NCBI RefSeq assembly: GCF_003260265.1
Contig: NZ_QITQ01000016.1
Coordinates: 1-64,000, forward strand
DNA: 64,000 nt
Reading direction: 5' to 3'
Source of the DNA: Roseovarius amoyensis
GTDB lineage: Bacteria > Pseudomonadota > Alphaproteobacteria > Rhodobacterales > Rhodobacteraceae
The notes beneath the pieces are model-generated. The model was given only the letters and a program-made list of their open reading frames with translations. It did no database searches and was not told the origin of the DNA. Made by a program: the position numbers and the translations under genes. Shown here piece after piece: positions 1-7,986 of the stretch (position 1 is the first letter of the stretch; every line of letters begins with the position of its first letter).

Positions 1-116
1 AATGGGTCGACTGGTATAATAACACGCGCCTGCACAACGCCATCGGTTACGTCACGCCGAACGAAGCAGAGGAGACCTTCTACGCAAGCTTGAACGCAGA
101 TGAAAAAGCAGCCTAA
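1..116 (+). CDS. IS3-family transposase OrfB, C-terminal fragment
   Basis: Reading from base 3, 37 codons run to the TAA at 114-116. The peptide contains WVDWYNNTRLHNAIGYVTP, the characteristic C-terminal end of the IS3 OrfB integrase core: the W..WYN.xR.H..ig..tP pattern lies just after the catalytic Glu of the DDE domain. The upstream part is outside the window. The gene stops 5 bp before the terminal inverted repeat, which is the normal IS3 arrangement. The assignment to IS3 OrfB is firm; the subgroup is not determined. Confidence 0.85.
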   Translation, partial: WVDWYNNTRLHNAIGYVTPNEAEETFYASLNADEKAA

Positions 117-120
117 CTAT

Positions 121-157
121 TGAACCAAACCCTCTCCGGTAAACCCGGGGCGGTTCA
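121..157. repeat. IS3 right terminal inverted repeat
   Basis: This 37-bp end starts TGAACC and finishes GGTTCA on the + strand. Its outer edge (complement) reads TGAACCGCCCCGGGTTTACC, like other IS3-family ends. It marks the boundary of the element; the bases just outside (gtc) could be one copy of a 3-bp target duplication, but the other copy is not in the window. Confidence 0.7.
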
Positions 158-355
158 GTCACGACCTCATTCGGATCGCGGGTTGGCGGGGATGGCGTCG
201 ATCCGGCGCGCGGCGCCCGGGCATAGCGCAGAACTGCGCTGCCATGGGGCACCCTGCGCCACGCCCACCCCGCCAGCCCGTGATCGGTCCATCGCGCGGG
301 GGTCTGACACATCTGCCCCCTACCCCGCCACGCGAACCCTTGCTAACGTCTTTCC

Positions 356-1030
356 ATGCGCTGGCTGGTTCCCCTTCTTTGCATGTTGCTGCTCGCTTGC
401 GGCCGTCCGCTGACCCCGGCCGAGCAGAGCTTTGCCACCCAGATGCACGGACCCAGCCTTGATGTCAGCCGCATCCGGGTGCATGACGGCGCGCTGATCG
501 GCAAGATGACCTATACCAGGCCCCGCCGCCCGCGCCTGACCTGCCGCGAACGCATCCTGCCCGAACCGACATCGAAAACGGTCACCGTGTCGCCCGCCGC
601 GGCGGTGCTGTTCAACCACATCTACTTTGCCCGCGACTGGTACGCGGATGACTATCTGCCCGCCTATCCCGACCGGATCAGCCTGGTACACGCCATGCTG
701 CTGGCGCATGAGATCACCCATGTCTGGCAATGGCAGAACCGCCACCAGACGGGTTATACCCCGTGGCGGTCGATGACCGAACACAGCCACAGCGCCGACC
801 CCTATCTTTTCGACATAGACAGCAGCGCGGACCTGCTGGATTTCGGCTATGAACAGCAGGCTTCGATCGTCGAGGAATATGTCTGCTGCGCCGCGCTCGA
901 CCCGCAGGCGCCACGCACGAAGCGGCTGAAACAGATGCTGCACGGGGCCTTTCCCATGCAGCAGATCACCATCCCCGACAAGGTGGTCCTGCCCTGGTCG
1001 GGGGCGCAGCGGCGCGGCATCTGCCGCTAG
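356..1030 (+). CDS. Lipoprotein with HExxH metallopeptidase-like motif
   Basis: This 224-aa protein starts with a lipoprotein signal peptide whose lipobox is LLAC (Cys15), so it is probably anchored to a membrane on the periplasmic side. Residues 118-122 form HEITH, an HExxH zinc-peptidase-like motif, in the context LLAHEITHVWQWQ. Two consecutive cysteines follow in the EEYVCCAA segment, where EEY could supply a third metal ligand. No named family is recognised with certainty. It may be a degenerate or dedicated zinc protease or a cell-envelope protein. The next gene is convergent and also encodes a lipoprotein. Confidence 0.75.
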   Translation: MRWLVPLLCMLLLACGRPLTPAEQSFATQMHGPSLDVSRIRVHDGALIGKMTYTRPRRPRLTCRERILPEPTSKTVTVSPAAAVLFNHIYFARDWYADDYLPAYPDRISLVHAMLLAHEITHVWQWQNRHQTGYTPWRSMTEHSHSADPYLFDIDSSADLLDFGYEQQASIVEEYVCCAALDPQAPRTKRLKQMLHGAFPMQQITIPDKVVLPWSGAQRRGICR

Positions 1031-1039
1031 GTCGGGCGG

Positions 1040-1447
1040 TTATTCCGCCTGGATGCTTTCGAGATAGGCCAGCAGTGCAGCCAGCGGGCGCGGCGTCGGC
1101 GTCAGCACCCCGTCACCCACATCCACCGGCACGGTGGGCCCTTCCAGCAGCAGGCCGAATTCCGGCATCTCCTTGCCCGGCAGGCCGGTGCGGTCATAGC
1201 CGTCGATCACGCTCAGCACCTCGGCGCGCGGGAACACGCCATTGTGCGACAGCCGGGTCAGGTCGGCCGGCGCCGGGTCGTATGACCCCGCCCAGGGCCC
1301 GTCGCCCCGCCCCGCGGGACCGTGACACTGGGCGCAGTCGGCCTCATAGATCGCCCGGCCCTCGGATGGTTCGGGCATCGAACGCACGGCACAGGCCGCC
1401 GCCGCGATCGTCACGCCCGCCAATAGCATCGCCGTCTTGCCCTGCAT
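1040..1447 (-). CDS. c-type cytochrome lipoprotein
   Basis: This 135-aa protein has a lipoprotein signal (lipobox ending AAAC, Cys19) followed by a single class I cytochrome c domain. The heme-binding motif is CAQCH (residues 38-42), followed by GPAGRGDG; GKEMPEFG near residue 95 supplies the likely axial Met. It should be a membrane-tethered periplasmic electron carrier or an accessory electron donor. The start chosen is the Met of MQGKTAML, because it gives a clean signal peptide; an in-frame codon 33 bp upstream would add 11 residues. It converges on the HExxH lipoprotein gene. Confidence 0.85.
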   Translation of the reverse strand: MQGKTAMLLAGVTIAAAACAVRSMPEPSEGRAIYEADCAQCHGPAGRGDGPWAGSYDPAPADLTRLSHNGVFPRAEVLSVIDGYDRTGLPGKEMPEFGLLLEGPTVPVDVGDGVLTPTPRPLAALLAYLESIQAE

Positions 1448-1522
1448 GCCTAGCACTCCCTTTTCAAACCACCCTAACAAGGGCCGAGCGGCGCAGCAAC
1501 GGCGCCGAACCGCCCCGCCGGA

Positions 1523-3097
1523 TCAGAGCAGTTCGCCCGCCAGCGCGCTGTCGATCAGCGCCACGGTTTCCTCGACCCCGTAAAGCGCGATGAAGCCGCC
1601 GAAACGCGGGCCCTGGCTGGCGCCCAGCAGCACCTCGTAAAGCGCGCGGAACCAGTCGCGCAGCGGGTCGAACCGGTCGCGCCCGATGGCATAGACCAGC
1701 GTCTGCAGCGCCTCGTCCTCGACCGGGCCGTCATAGGCGGCCAGCGCATCGCGCAGTTCCACCAGCGCCGCGCGCTCGGTCTCGGTGGGGGCGCGGTAGG
1801 TCTTGGCGGGCGCGACGAAGTCCTCGTAATACTTCACCGCGAAACCGGCGGCGGCGTCCAGATCGGGATGCGTTTCGGGGCTGGCATCGGGCGCATAGCG
1901 GCGGATAAAGCCCCAAAGCTGGTCCTTGTCATGGGCATGCGCCACCGAGGCAAGGTTCAGCAGCATCGCGAACGGCACCACCATGCGGCTTTCGGGCACG
2001 TCGCCGCCGTGGATGTGCCACACCGGGTTGGTCAGCCGCTGGGCCGTGTCCTGCCCGGCATAGGCGCGCAGCTGCTGGTGGTATTCGTCCACCGCCTTGG
2101 GGATCACGTCGAAATACAGCCGCTTGGCGGTCTTGGGCTTGAGATACATAAAATAGCTCAGGCTTTCGGACGAGGCATAGCTCAGCCATTCGTCGATCGA
2201 GATGCCGTTGCCCGAGGATTTCGAGATCTTCTGCCCGTTCTCGTCGAGAAACAGCTCATAGGTGAAATGCTCGGGCGCCTTGTGGCCCAGGATCTGGCAG
2301 ATGCGGTCATAGATCGGCGTGTTGGTGGAATGGTCCTTGCCGTACATCTCGAAATCAACGCCCAGCGCGGCCCAGCGGGCGCCGAAATCGGGCTTCCACT
2401 GCAGTTTGACGTTGCCGCCCGTCACCGGCAGCGTCCATTCGCGCCCGTCCTCGTCGTCAAAGGTGACGGTGTGATCGCGCGCGTTCACCTCCTTCATCGG
2501 AACGTAAAGGACACGGGCGGTTTCGGGGTGGATGGGCAGGAAGATGGAATAGCTCTGGCGGCGCTCGTCACGCAGGCTTTTCAGCATCACCTTCATGATG
2601 TCGTCATAGCGTTCGACCGCGCGGCACAGCACCTCGTCGAACTGGCCGGAGCGATAGAAATCGGTGGCCGAAATGAATTCATAGTCGAATCCGAAGGTAT
2701 CGAGGAACCGGCGCAGCATGGCGTTGTTGTGATGGCCGAAACTTTCATGCGTGCCGAACGGGTCGGGCACCGATGTCAGCGGCTTTTGCAGATGTTCCTG
2801 CAACATCTCCTGGTCGGGCACGTTGCCGGGCACCTTGCGCATCCCGTCGAGATCGTCGGAAAAGCAGATCAGCCGCGTCGGGATGTCCGAGATCACCTCA
2901 AACGCGCGACGGATCATGGTGGTGCGCAGAACCTCGCCGAAGGTGCCGATATGCGGCAGGCCCGAGGGGCCATAGCCCGTCTCGAACAGCACATGGCCCT
3001 TTTCGGGCGGCGCTGCCTCGTAACGTTTGAGCACCCGGCGGGCCTCTTCGAATGGCCAGGCTTTCGACGTCATGGCAGCTTTGCGCAGCTCGGTCAT
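1523..3097 (-). CDS. lysS: Class I lysyl-tRNA synthetase
   Basis: LysRS charges tRNA-Lys with lysine in the cytoplasm. This 524-aa protein is the archaeal/alphaproteobacterial class I type, not the class II LysS of E. coli. It shows the HIGH-equivalent PHIGTFGE near residue 48 and the KMSKS-equivalent KISKSSGNG near residue 290, both diagnostic of class I synthetases. The length is normal for the family. A second in-frame Met (MTSKAWPF, residue 9) is an alternative start. It is transcribed divergently from a TerB-like gene across about 125 bp. The class I enzyme is sometimes called LysK. Confidence 0.95.
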   Translation of the reverse strand: MTELRKAAMTSKAWPFEEARRVLKRYEAAPPEKGHVLFETGYGPSGLPHIGTFGEVLRTTMIRRAFEVISDIPTRLICFSDDLDGMRKVPGNVPDQEMLQEHLQKPLTSVPDPFGTHESFGHHNNAMLRRFLDTFGFDYEFISATDFYRSGQFDEVLCRAVERYDDIMKVMLKSLRDERRQSYSIFLPIHPETARVLYVPMKEVNARDHTVTFDDEDGREWTLPVTGGNVKLQWKPDFGARWAALGVDFEMYGKDHSTNTPIYDRICQILGHKAPEHFTYELFLDENGQKISKSSGNGISIDEWLSYASSESLSYFMYLKPKTAKRLYFDVIPKAVDEYHQQLRAYAGQDTAQRLTNPVWHIHGGDVPESRMVVPFAMLLNLASVAHAHDKDQLWGFIRRYAPDASPETHPDLDAAAGFAVKYYEDFVAPAKTYRAPTETERAALVELRDALAAYDGPVEDEALQTLVYAIGRDRFDPLRDWFRALYEVLLGASQGPRFGGFIALYGVEETVALIDSALAGELL

Positions 3098-3120
3098 GGG
3101 GGCTCTCCGCTAATTTGTCA

Positions 3121-3142
3121 TTCGCGCAAACCATTACGCGAA
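3121..3142. promoter_or_regulatory. Inverted repeat in lysS/terB-like divergent promoter region
   Basis: TTCGCG (3121-3126) and CGCGAA (3137-3142) form a perfect 6-bp inverted repeat with a 10-bp spacer. It sits 24 bp upstream of the lysS start and about 80 bp upstream of the divergent terB-like gene. This is compatible with an operator, but no regulator is known; a chance occurrence in GC-rich DNA is possible. Confidence 0.3.
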
Positions 3143-3222
3143 AGTCGCAGGGGTTGCTATTGCCGCGCGACGTGACAGTCAATATGCTGCACCGCAACAA
3201 ACCGCAGGTAAGGAAAGCCCGC

Positions 3223-3648
3223 ATGACCGAACAGATTCCGCACCCGCTCAGCCCGCAGGACTGCCTTGTCACGGTGATGATCGCGGTATCGGCCTCGGAC
3301 GAGACGATCCGCACATCCGAACTGGTCAAGATCGAGAACCTGATCAACCACCTGCCGATCTTCGCCACTTACGACCTCGACCGGATGCGGCTGATGGCGC
3401 AGACCGTGTTCGACCTGTTCAGCGTCGAGGACGGGCTTGATGCGCTGTTCGGTCTGGTGCGCGACAACCTGCCCGATCATCTGTTCGAAACCGCCTATGC
3501 GCTGGCCTGTGACGTGGCGGCGGCGGATGGCACGCTGACCGATGCCGAGCTGCGCCTGCTGGAAGAAATCCGCTTTGAGCTGGACATCGACCGGCTGCAC
3601 GCCGCCGCCATCGAACGCGCCGCGCGGGCACGGCACCTGACGGTATAG
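3223..3648 (+). CDS. TerB-like (tellurite resistance B domain) protein
   Basis: This 141-aa, all-helical protein resembles the TerB domain: paired acidic repeats of the form ...VAAADGTLTDAELRLLEEI... near the C-terminus and a matching ...VSASDETIRTSEL... near the N-terminus, which bind divalent metal in TerB homologues. The start chosen, ATG at 3223 (MTEQIPHP), follows AAGGAAAG; an upstream in-frame Met (MLHRNKP) would add 13 residues. There is no ter operon around it, so tellurite resistance should not be assumed. The role is unknown, and a housekeeping metal-binding or signalling protein is plausible. Confidence 0.75.
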   Translation: MTEQIPHPLSPQDCLVTVMIAVSASDETIRTSELVKIENLINHLPIFATYDLDRMRLMAQTVFDLFSVEDGLDALFGLVRDNLPDHLFETAYALACDVAAADGTLTDAELRLLEEIRFELDIDRLHAAAIERAARARHLTV

Positions 3649-3718
3649 TTAAATCGGCGGTTTCCATCGCGCCGGTTTTGGCGTTTAAATGCGCCCGACG
3701 GATCAAGGGGGTGACCAC

Positions 3719-3955
3719 ATGCGCTGCGTTTTCGTCAATATCCGCTGCCGGCCCGGCACGTCCTACCGCGTGGCCGAAGAGATCGCGCTGCGGGAAATCC
3801 ATTCCGAGCTCTATTCCACCTCGGGCCCGTTCGACCTGTTGATGAAGATCTACATCCCCGAGGACGCGGATGTCGGCCACTACATCAACGAGAACCTGCT
3901 CGACATCGACGGGATCGAGCGCACCGAGACGACGCTGACCTTCAAGGCGTTCTGA
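3719..3955 (+). CDS. Stand-alone Lrp/AsnC ligand-binding (RAM) domain protein
   Basis: This 78-aa protein corresponds to the C-terminal RAM domain of Lrp/AsnC regulators without any helix-turn-helix. The pattern VNIRCRPGTSYRVAEEI...GPFDLLMKIYIPE...GIERTETTLTF matches the beta-alpha-beta-beta-alpha-beta RAM fold. A strong AAGGGGG Shine-Dalgarno lies 8 nt before the ATG at 3719, supporting that start over the in-frame ATG at 3689. Stand-alone RAM proteins assemble into ligand-binding oligomers or co-assemble with full-length Lrp proteins. Its amino-acid ligand and partner are unknown. Confidence 0.85.
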   Translation: MRCVFVNIRCRPGTSYRVAEEIALREIHSELYSTSGPFDLLMKIYIPEDADVGHYINENLLDIDGIERTETTLTFKAF

Positions 3956-4056
3956 TCCGAGGGGCCACCTCGCCTGGCGGGGCAAAGGCGGCTTTCTTGC
4001 GCCCCCGGCGCATGCTAAGGTCGCCCGAACGAGGGCAATCCGGGCAAGACCCCAGC

Positions 4057-5493
4057 ATGACGGCAAAAGACAGGCGCGACGACACGGCGGTCCTGGTAGT
4101 GGACCTCGACGGCACTCTCATTCGCTCAGACACGCTTTATGAAACCTTCTGGGCCGGCATGGCCGAGGACTGGCGCACCCTGTTCACCGCGCTGTCGGCG
4201 CTGGGCCAGGGGCGTGCCGCGCTGAAACGGCGGCTGGCGCTGCGTGCCCGGCTCGACCCCGAACGCCTGCCCTACAACCAGGCGGTGCTGGACCATATCC
4301 AAGCCTGGCGGAAAAATGGCGGGCGCACGGTTCTTGTCACGGCGGCGGATGAAAGCCTGGCCCAAGCCATCGCCGACCATCTGGAACTTTTTGACGAGGT
4401 TCACGGATCGGACGGGCGGCACAACCTCAAGGGTCCGGTCAAGGCGCGTTTCCTCGTCGAACGCTATGGCGAGGGCGGTTATGTATACATGGGCGACAGC
4501 GCCGCCGACCTGCCGGTCTGGCGGGGCGCGCGCAAGGCGGTCACCGTTGACGCCCGGGCCGGGCTGCGCCGCCGGGTGGCCGCGCTGGGCGTGGAAACCG
4601 ATGACATCGCCTCTGAACGGGGATGGGCCTGGCTGACCCAGCTGCGCCCGCATCAGTGGCTCAAGAACGTGCTGGTTTTCGTGCCGCTGCTGGCGGCGCA
4701 TACGATGAACGCACAGCTTCTTCTGTCCGCGCTGCTGGCTTTCGCCGCTTTCAGCCTGGTCAGTTCCAGTGGCTACGTCCTCAACGACCTGATGGACCTG
4801 GCCGCCGACCGCGCCCACCCGCGCAAGCGCAATCGCCCGCTTGCCTCGGGGCGGCTGCCGATAACGGTCGGCACGGCAATGATGCCGATGCTGCTGGGCG
4901 CCGGGCTGGTGCTGGCGGCGCTGGGTGGGGGTCTGTTGCTGGCCGTCATCGCCGCCTACTTCGTACTGACCACCACCTATTCCATGGTGCTCAAGCAGCA
5001 CGCCATCGCCGATATCGGTACGCTGGCCGCGCTCTATACCCTGCGCATCATCGCCGGCGGCATGGCGACCGGGATCGCGCCGTCGGTCTGGCTGCTGGCG
5101 TTCTCGATGTTCTTCTTCTTCGCGCTGGCCGCGGTCAAGCGGCTGGCCGAACTGGTTGACCTCTCCAAACGCGGCGGCGGGGCGGCCAAGCGGCGCGGCT
5201 ATCTGGTGGAGGACCTGCCGCTGGTGTCGCAGATGACCACCGCATCGGGCTATATCTCGGTTCTGGTGCTGGCGCTCTATCTCAATTCGCCCGGCGTGCA
5301 GGACCTATACAGCGCGCCCTGGCTGTTGTGGGGCATCTGCCTGGTGCTGATGTACTGGATCAGCCGGGTCGTGCTGGTGGCCCATCGTGGGTTGATGGAC
5401 GATGACCCCGTGATCTATGCGGTGCGCGAACCCAAGAGCCTGGTCTGCATCGTCCTGGCCGGGCTTTTTGCCGTCGGGGCGGCGGTGTTGTGA
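4057..5493 (+). CDS. HAD phosphatase - UbiA prenyltransferase fusion (DPPR synthase-like)
   Basis: This 478-aa fusion has a cytoplasmic HAD domain (DLDGT, residues 16-20) followed from about residue 195 by a multi-span UbiA domain with the aspartate motif LNDLMDLAADRAHPRKRNRPLASG-type (NDxxDxxxD then KRxRPLASG, residues about 243-265). In mycobacteria the UbiA homologue transfers phosphoribose from PRPP to polyprenyl phosphate, and a separate phosphatase removes the 5'-phosphate. Here both activities would sit in one chain (inference). It opens an overlapping operon with GtrA, DprE1-like and DprE2-like genes, which supports a polyprenyl-phospho-pentose role. The start is MTAKDR; an upstream Met lies 60 bp earlier. 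Confidence 0.85.
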   Translation: MTAKDRRDDTAVLVVDLDGTLIRSDTLYETFWAGMAEDWRTLFTALSALGQGRAALKRRLALRARLDPERLPYNQAVLDHIQAWRKNGGRTVLVTAADESLAQAIADHLELFDEVHGSDGRHNLKGPVKARFLVERYGEGGYVYMGDSAADLPVWRGARKAVTVDARAGLRRRVAALGVETDDIASERGWAWLTQLRPHQWLKNVLVFVPLLAAHTMNAQLLLSALLAFAAFSLVSSSGYVLNDLMDLAADRAHPRKRNRPLASGRLPITVGTAMMPMLLGAGLVLAALGGGLLLAVIAAYFVLTTTYSMVLKQHAIADIGTLAALYTLRIIAGGMATGIAPSVWLLAFSMFFFFALAAVKRLAELVDLSKRGGGAAKRRGYLVEDLPLVSQMTTASGYISVLVLALYLNSPGVQDLYSAPWLLWGICLVLMYWISRVVLVAHRGLMDDDPVIYAVREPKSLVCIVLAGLFAVGAAVL

Positions 5494-5924
5494 GTCGCTC
5501 CGCGCTGATCCTGCGATACGGCGCTTTCGCGGTGATCGCGGTGCTGGTCAATCTGGCCACGCAGCGGCTGGTGCTGGCCTTTCCCTGGCCTGTACCGGGT
5601 ACCGGGCTTGCCGCTGCCATCGCCGCCGGCACGCTGACCGGGCTGGTGGTAAAATACCTGCTCGACAAGCGCTGGATATTCCTTGATGCTGAGGGCGGAC
5701 TGGCCGCGCATGGGCGCAAGTTCACGCTCTATACCGTCATGGGGCTGGTCACGACCGCCATCTTCTGGGGCAGCGAAACGGCGTTCTGGCTGATCTGGAA
5801 AACCGACACCATGCGCGAGGTGGGCGCGGTGCTGGGGCTGACGGTGGGCTATGTCACCAAATATCAGCTGGACAAGCGGTTCGTCTTTGCCCCCCCGCCT
5901 GCAAGCGCGAGGGCGGCACAATGA
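5490..5924 (+). CDS. GtrA-family membrane protein
   Basis: This 144-aa, four-helix membrane protein belongs to the GtrA/DPMS family, as shown by the two repeated KYxLDKRxxF motifs (KYLLDKRWIF about residues 54-63 and KYQLDKRFVF about residues 126-135). GtrA proteins are thought to assist flipping or use of polyprenyl-phosphate-linked sugars across the inner membrane. It starts with GTG overlapping the upstream stop by 4 bp (GTGA), so it is translationally coupled. In this operon it is the likely translocase for the lipid-linked pentose made by its neighbours. Confidence 0.85.
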   Translation: MSRSALILRYGAFAVIAVLVNLATQRLVLAFPWPVPGTGLAAAIAAGTLTGLVVKYLLDKRWIFLDAEGGLAAHGRKFTLYTVMGLVTTAIFWGSETAFWLIWKTDTMREVGAVLGLTVGYVTKYQLDKRFVFAPPPASARAAQ

Positions 5925-7246
5925 AACTCTCCGGTTGGGGGCGCTATCCGGTGGCCGACTGCGCGCTCAGCGCGCCCCGCGATGACGCCGCGCTGGCCGC
6001 CCTGCTGGCCGAGGGCACACCGCTGATCGCGCGCGGCAACGGGCGGGCCTATGGTGACAGCGCCCTGAACCGGCAGCGCACCGTCTCGACGCGGCATTTC
6101 AACCGGATGCTGGATTTCGACACGAAAACCGGCGTGCTGACGGCCGAGGCCGGCGTTCTGCTGGGCGACGTCATCGCCGCGTTCCTGCCGCATGGCTGGT
6201 TTCCCGCCGTCACCCCGGGCACCAGGTTCGTCAGCCTGGGCGGCATGGCGGCGGCCAATGTGCACGGCAAGAACCACCATCTTGACGGTGGCTTTCGCAA
6301 CTTCGTCGACTGGGTCGAGGTGATGGGCGAAGACGGCACCGTCACCCGCGCATCACGCGACGAAAACCCCGACCTCTTTGACTGGACGCTGGGCGGTATG
6401 GGGCTGACCGGCGTCATCCTGCGGCTGGCGATGCGCCTGCGCCGGGTGGAAACCGGCTGGATCCGCCAGCGGGCCATCGCCGCGCCTGACCTTTCCGCCG
6501 CGATGGCGGCGTTCGAGGCGGGCCACGACGCGCCCTATTCGGTGGCTTGGATCGACTGCCTGAGCAGCGGCGCCCGGCTGGGCCGCTCGGTGGTGATGCT
6601 GGGCGAACACGCGCCGCTCGACCATCTGCCGACACGGTTTCGCCGCCTGCCCTATGGCCCGCCGCCCAAACGCGGGCGCAGCATGCCTTTCAACGCGCCC
6701 GGATTTGCCCTGAACCGCTGGACCGTCTCGGCCTTCAACGCGCTCTACTATCGCATGGGCGCGCGCAAGGCCGGCACCACCTATGTGCCGTGGGACAGCT
6801 ATTTTTATCCGCTCGACAGCGTGCTGGGCTGGAACCGCATCTATGGCCGGCGTGGTTTCATACAGTTCCAGTGTGTGCTGCCCGAAGGCGCCGCGCGCGA
6901 GGGGCTGACCGCGCTGCTGAAAACCATCGCCGCCGCCGGACAGGGCTCTTTCCTGGCGGTGCTGAAAAAGATGGGCGCGGATGGCGGGCGGTTTTCCTTT
7001 CCCATGCCGGGCTATACGCTGGCGCTCGATTTTCCCGTTACCGACAAGGTGCTTACGCTCATGGATGAACTCGACCGCATCACGCTCGACCACGAGGGGC
7101 GTTTCTACCTGGCCAAAGATGCCCGGCTCCGGCCCGAAACCCTGCACACCGCCGACCCGCGCGCGGGCGAATTCGCGTCAATGCGGCGCCAGACCGGCGC
7201 GGCGCCGGCGTTTGCCTCGCTGCAATCCGAAAGGCTGGGGCTATGA
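5921..7246 (+). CDS. FAD-linked oxidase, DprE1-like (decaprenylphosphoryl-ribose 2'-oxidase)
   Basis: This 441-aa flavoprotein has the N-terminal FAD-binding motifs RGNGRAYGDSALN and TPGTRFVSLGGMAAANVHGKNHH, closely resembling mycobacterial DprE1, which oxidises the 2'-OH of polyprenyl-phosphoryl-ribose. The segment matching the mycobacterial drug-target loop (NICVDFP) reads YTLALDFP, so the Cys387 equivalent is Ala368. The ATGA overlaps link it to GtrA upstream and to the SDR (DprE2-like) downstream. The assignment is strong from motif plus operon context; activity on decaprenyl substrates is inferred. A sugar-lactone oxidase is the less likely alternative. Confidence 0.85.
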   Translation: MKLSGWGRYPVADCALSAPRDDAALAALLAEGTPLIARGNGRAYGDSALNRQRTVSTRHFNRMLDFDTKTGVLTAEAGVLLGDVIAAFLPHGWFPAVTPGTRFVSLGGMAAANVHGKNHHLDGGFRNFVDWVEVMGEDGTVTRASRDENPDLFDWTLGGMGLTGVILRLAMRLRRVETGWIRQRAIAAPDLSAAMAAFEAGHDAPYSVAWIDCLSSGARLGRSVVMLGEHAPLDHLPTRFRRLPYGPPPKRGRSMPFNAPGFALNRWTVSAFNALYYRMGARKAGTTYVPWDSYFYPLDSVLGWNRIYGRRGFIQFQCVLPEGAAREGLTALLKTIAAAGQGSFLAVLKKMGADGGRFSFPMPGYTLALDFPVTDKVLTLMDELDRITLDHEGRFYLAKDARLRPETLHTADPRAGEFASMRRQTGAAPAFASLQSERLGL

Positions 7247-7980
7247 GCGGCGGCGCGGTGCTGATCCTCGGGGCGCGCTCGGATATCGGGCTTGCCATCG
7301 CGCAGGCCTTCGCCGCCGAGGGGCACGCCATCCAACTGGCCGCGCGCGACCCGGACACGCTGGAAGCGGCGCGAAACGACCTGGCCTTGCGCCACGGCGT
7401 CGACGTGTCGCTGCACGCCTTTGACGCGCTCGATTATGACAGCCACGAGGCGTTTCTCGACGCCCTGCCGGTACTGCCCGAAATCGCCGTCTGCACCGTC
7501 GGTTTCATGGGCGAGCAGACCGAAAGCGAGACCGACATGAACGCCGCACGGCTGGTCATGCGTTCGAATTTCGAGGGGCCAGCCAGCATCCTGGGCCTGA
7601 TCGCCAACCGGTTCGAGGCGCGCGGCAACGGCATCATCGTCGGCATCAGCTCGGTCGCGGGCGATCGCGGGCGGGCGACGAACTATGTCTACGGTTCGGC
7701 CAAGGCCGGCTTTACCGCCTGGCTGGCGGGGCTGCGCAACCGGCTGGCGGGCAGCGGCGTGCATGTGCTGACGGTCAAGCCCGGTTTTGTCGCCACCGCG
7801 ATGACCGAGGGCATGGACCTGCCCGAACGCCTGACCGCCCAGCCACAGGCGGTGGGCCGCGCGGTACTGCGTGCGGTGAACGCCCGGCGCAACGTCATCT
7901 ATGTCAAGCCGGTCTGGTGGCTGGTGATGCTGGTGATCCGGTCGATCCCTGAGGCGATCTTCAAGAAGATGCGTATCTGA
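7243..7980 (+). CDS. SDR-family reductase, DprE2-like
   Basis: This 245-aa short-chain dehydrogenase has the nucleotide-binding start LILGARSDIGLAIAQAFA and the catalytic YxxxK in NYVYGSAKAG, preceded by SSVAGDRGR (catalytic Ser). It overlaps the DprE1-like gene by ATGA and ends the operon. In the arabinose-donor pathway DprE2 reduces the 2'-keto intermediate with NAD(P)H to give the arabino epimer, and that is the expected role here. The C-terminus (VWWLVMLVIRSIPEAIFKKM) is hydrophobic, suggesting membrane association as in mycobacterial DprE2. A convergent gene ends 7 bp away. Confidence 0.85.
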   Translation: MSGGAVLILGARSDIGLAIAQAFAAEGHAIQLAARDPDTLEAARNDLALRHGVDVSLHAFDALDYDSHEAFLDALPVLPEIAVCTVGFMGEQTESETDMNAARLVMRSNFEGPASILGLIANRFEARGNGIIVGISSVAGDRGRATNYVYGSAKAGFTAWLAGLRNRLAGSGVHVLTVKPGFVATAMTEGMDLPERLTAQPQAVGRAVLRAVNARRNVIYVKPVWWLVMLVIRSIPEAIFKKMRI

Positions 7981-7986
7981 CCGGCG

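Larger units (their letters stand above)
1..157 (+). mobile_element. Right end of an IS3-family insertion sequence (partial)
   Basis: The first 157 bases hold the 3' end of an IS3-type transposase gene followed by a terminal inverted repeat. Read inward from the outside, the end begins TGAACCGCCCCGGG, which is a typical IS3-group terminus. The left end lies outside the window, so the length, the target duplication and the intactness of the element cannot be judged. After position 157 the sequence turns into ordinary chromosome, and no gene is visible between 158 and 355. Confidence 0.8.

Noticed and set aside
1868-3175. 435-codon + strand frame opposite lysS
   Set aside because: The composition is of shadow type, and class I LysRS motifs are on the minus strand.
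3223-3648. Tellurite-resistance operon
   Set aside because: Only a single TerB-like gene is present, with no terZ, terA, terC or terD around it.
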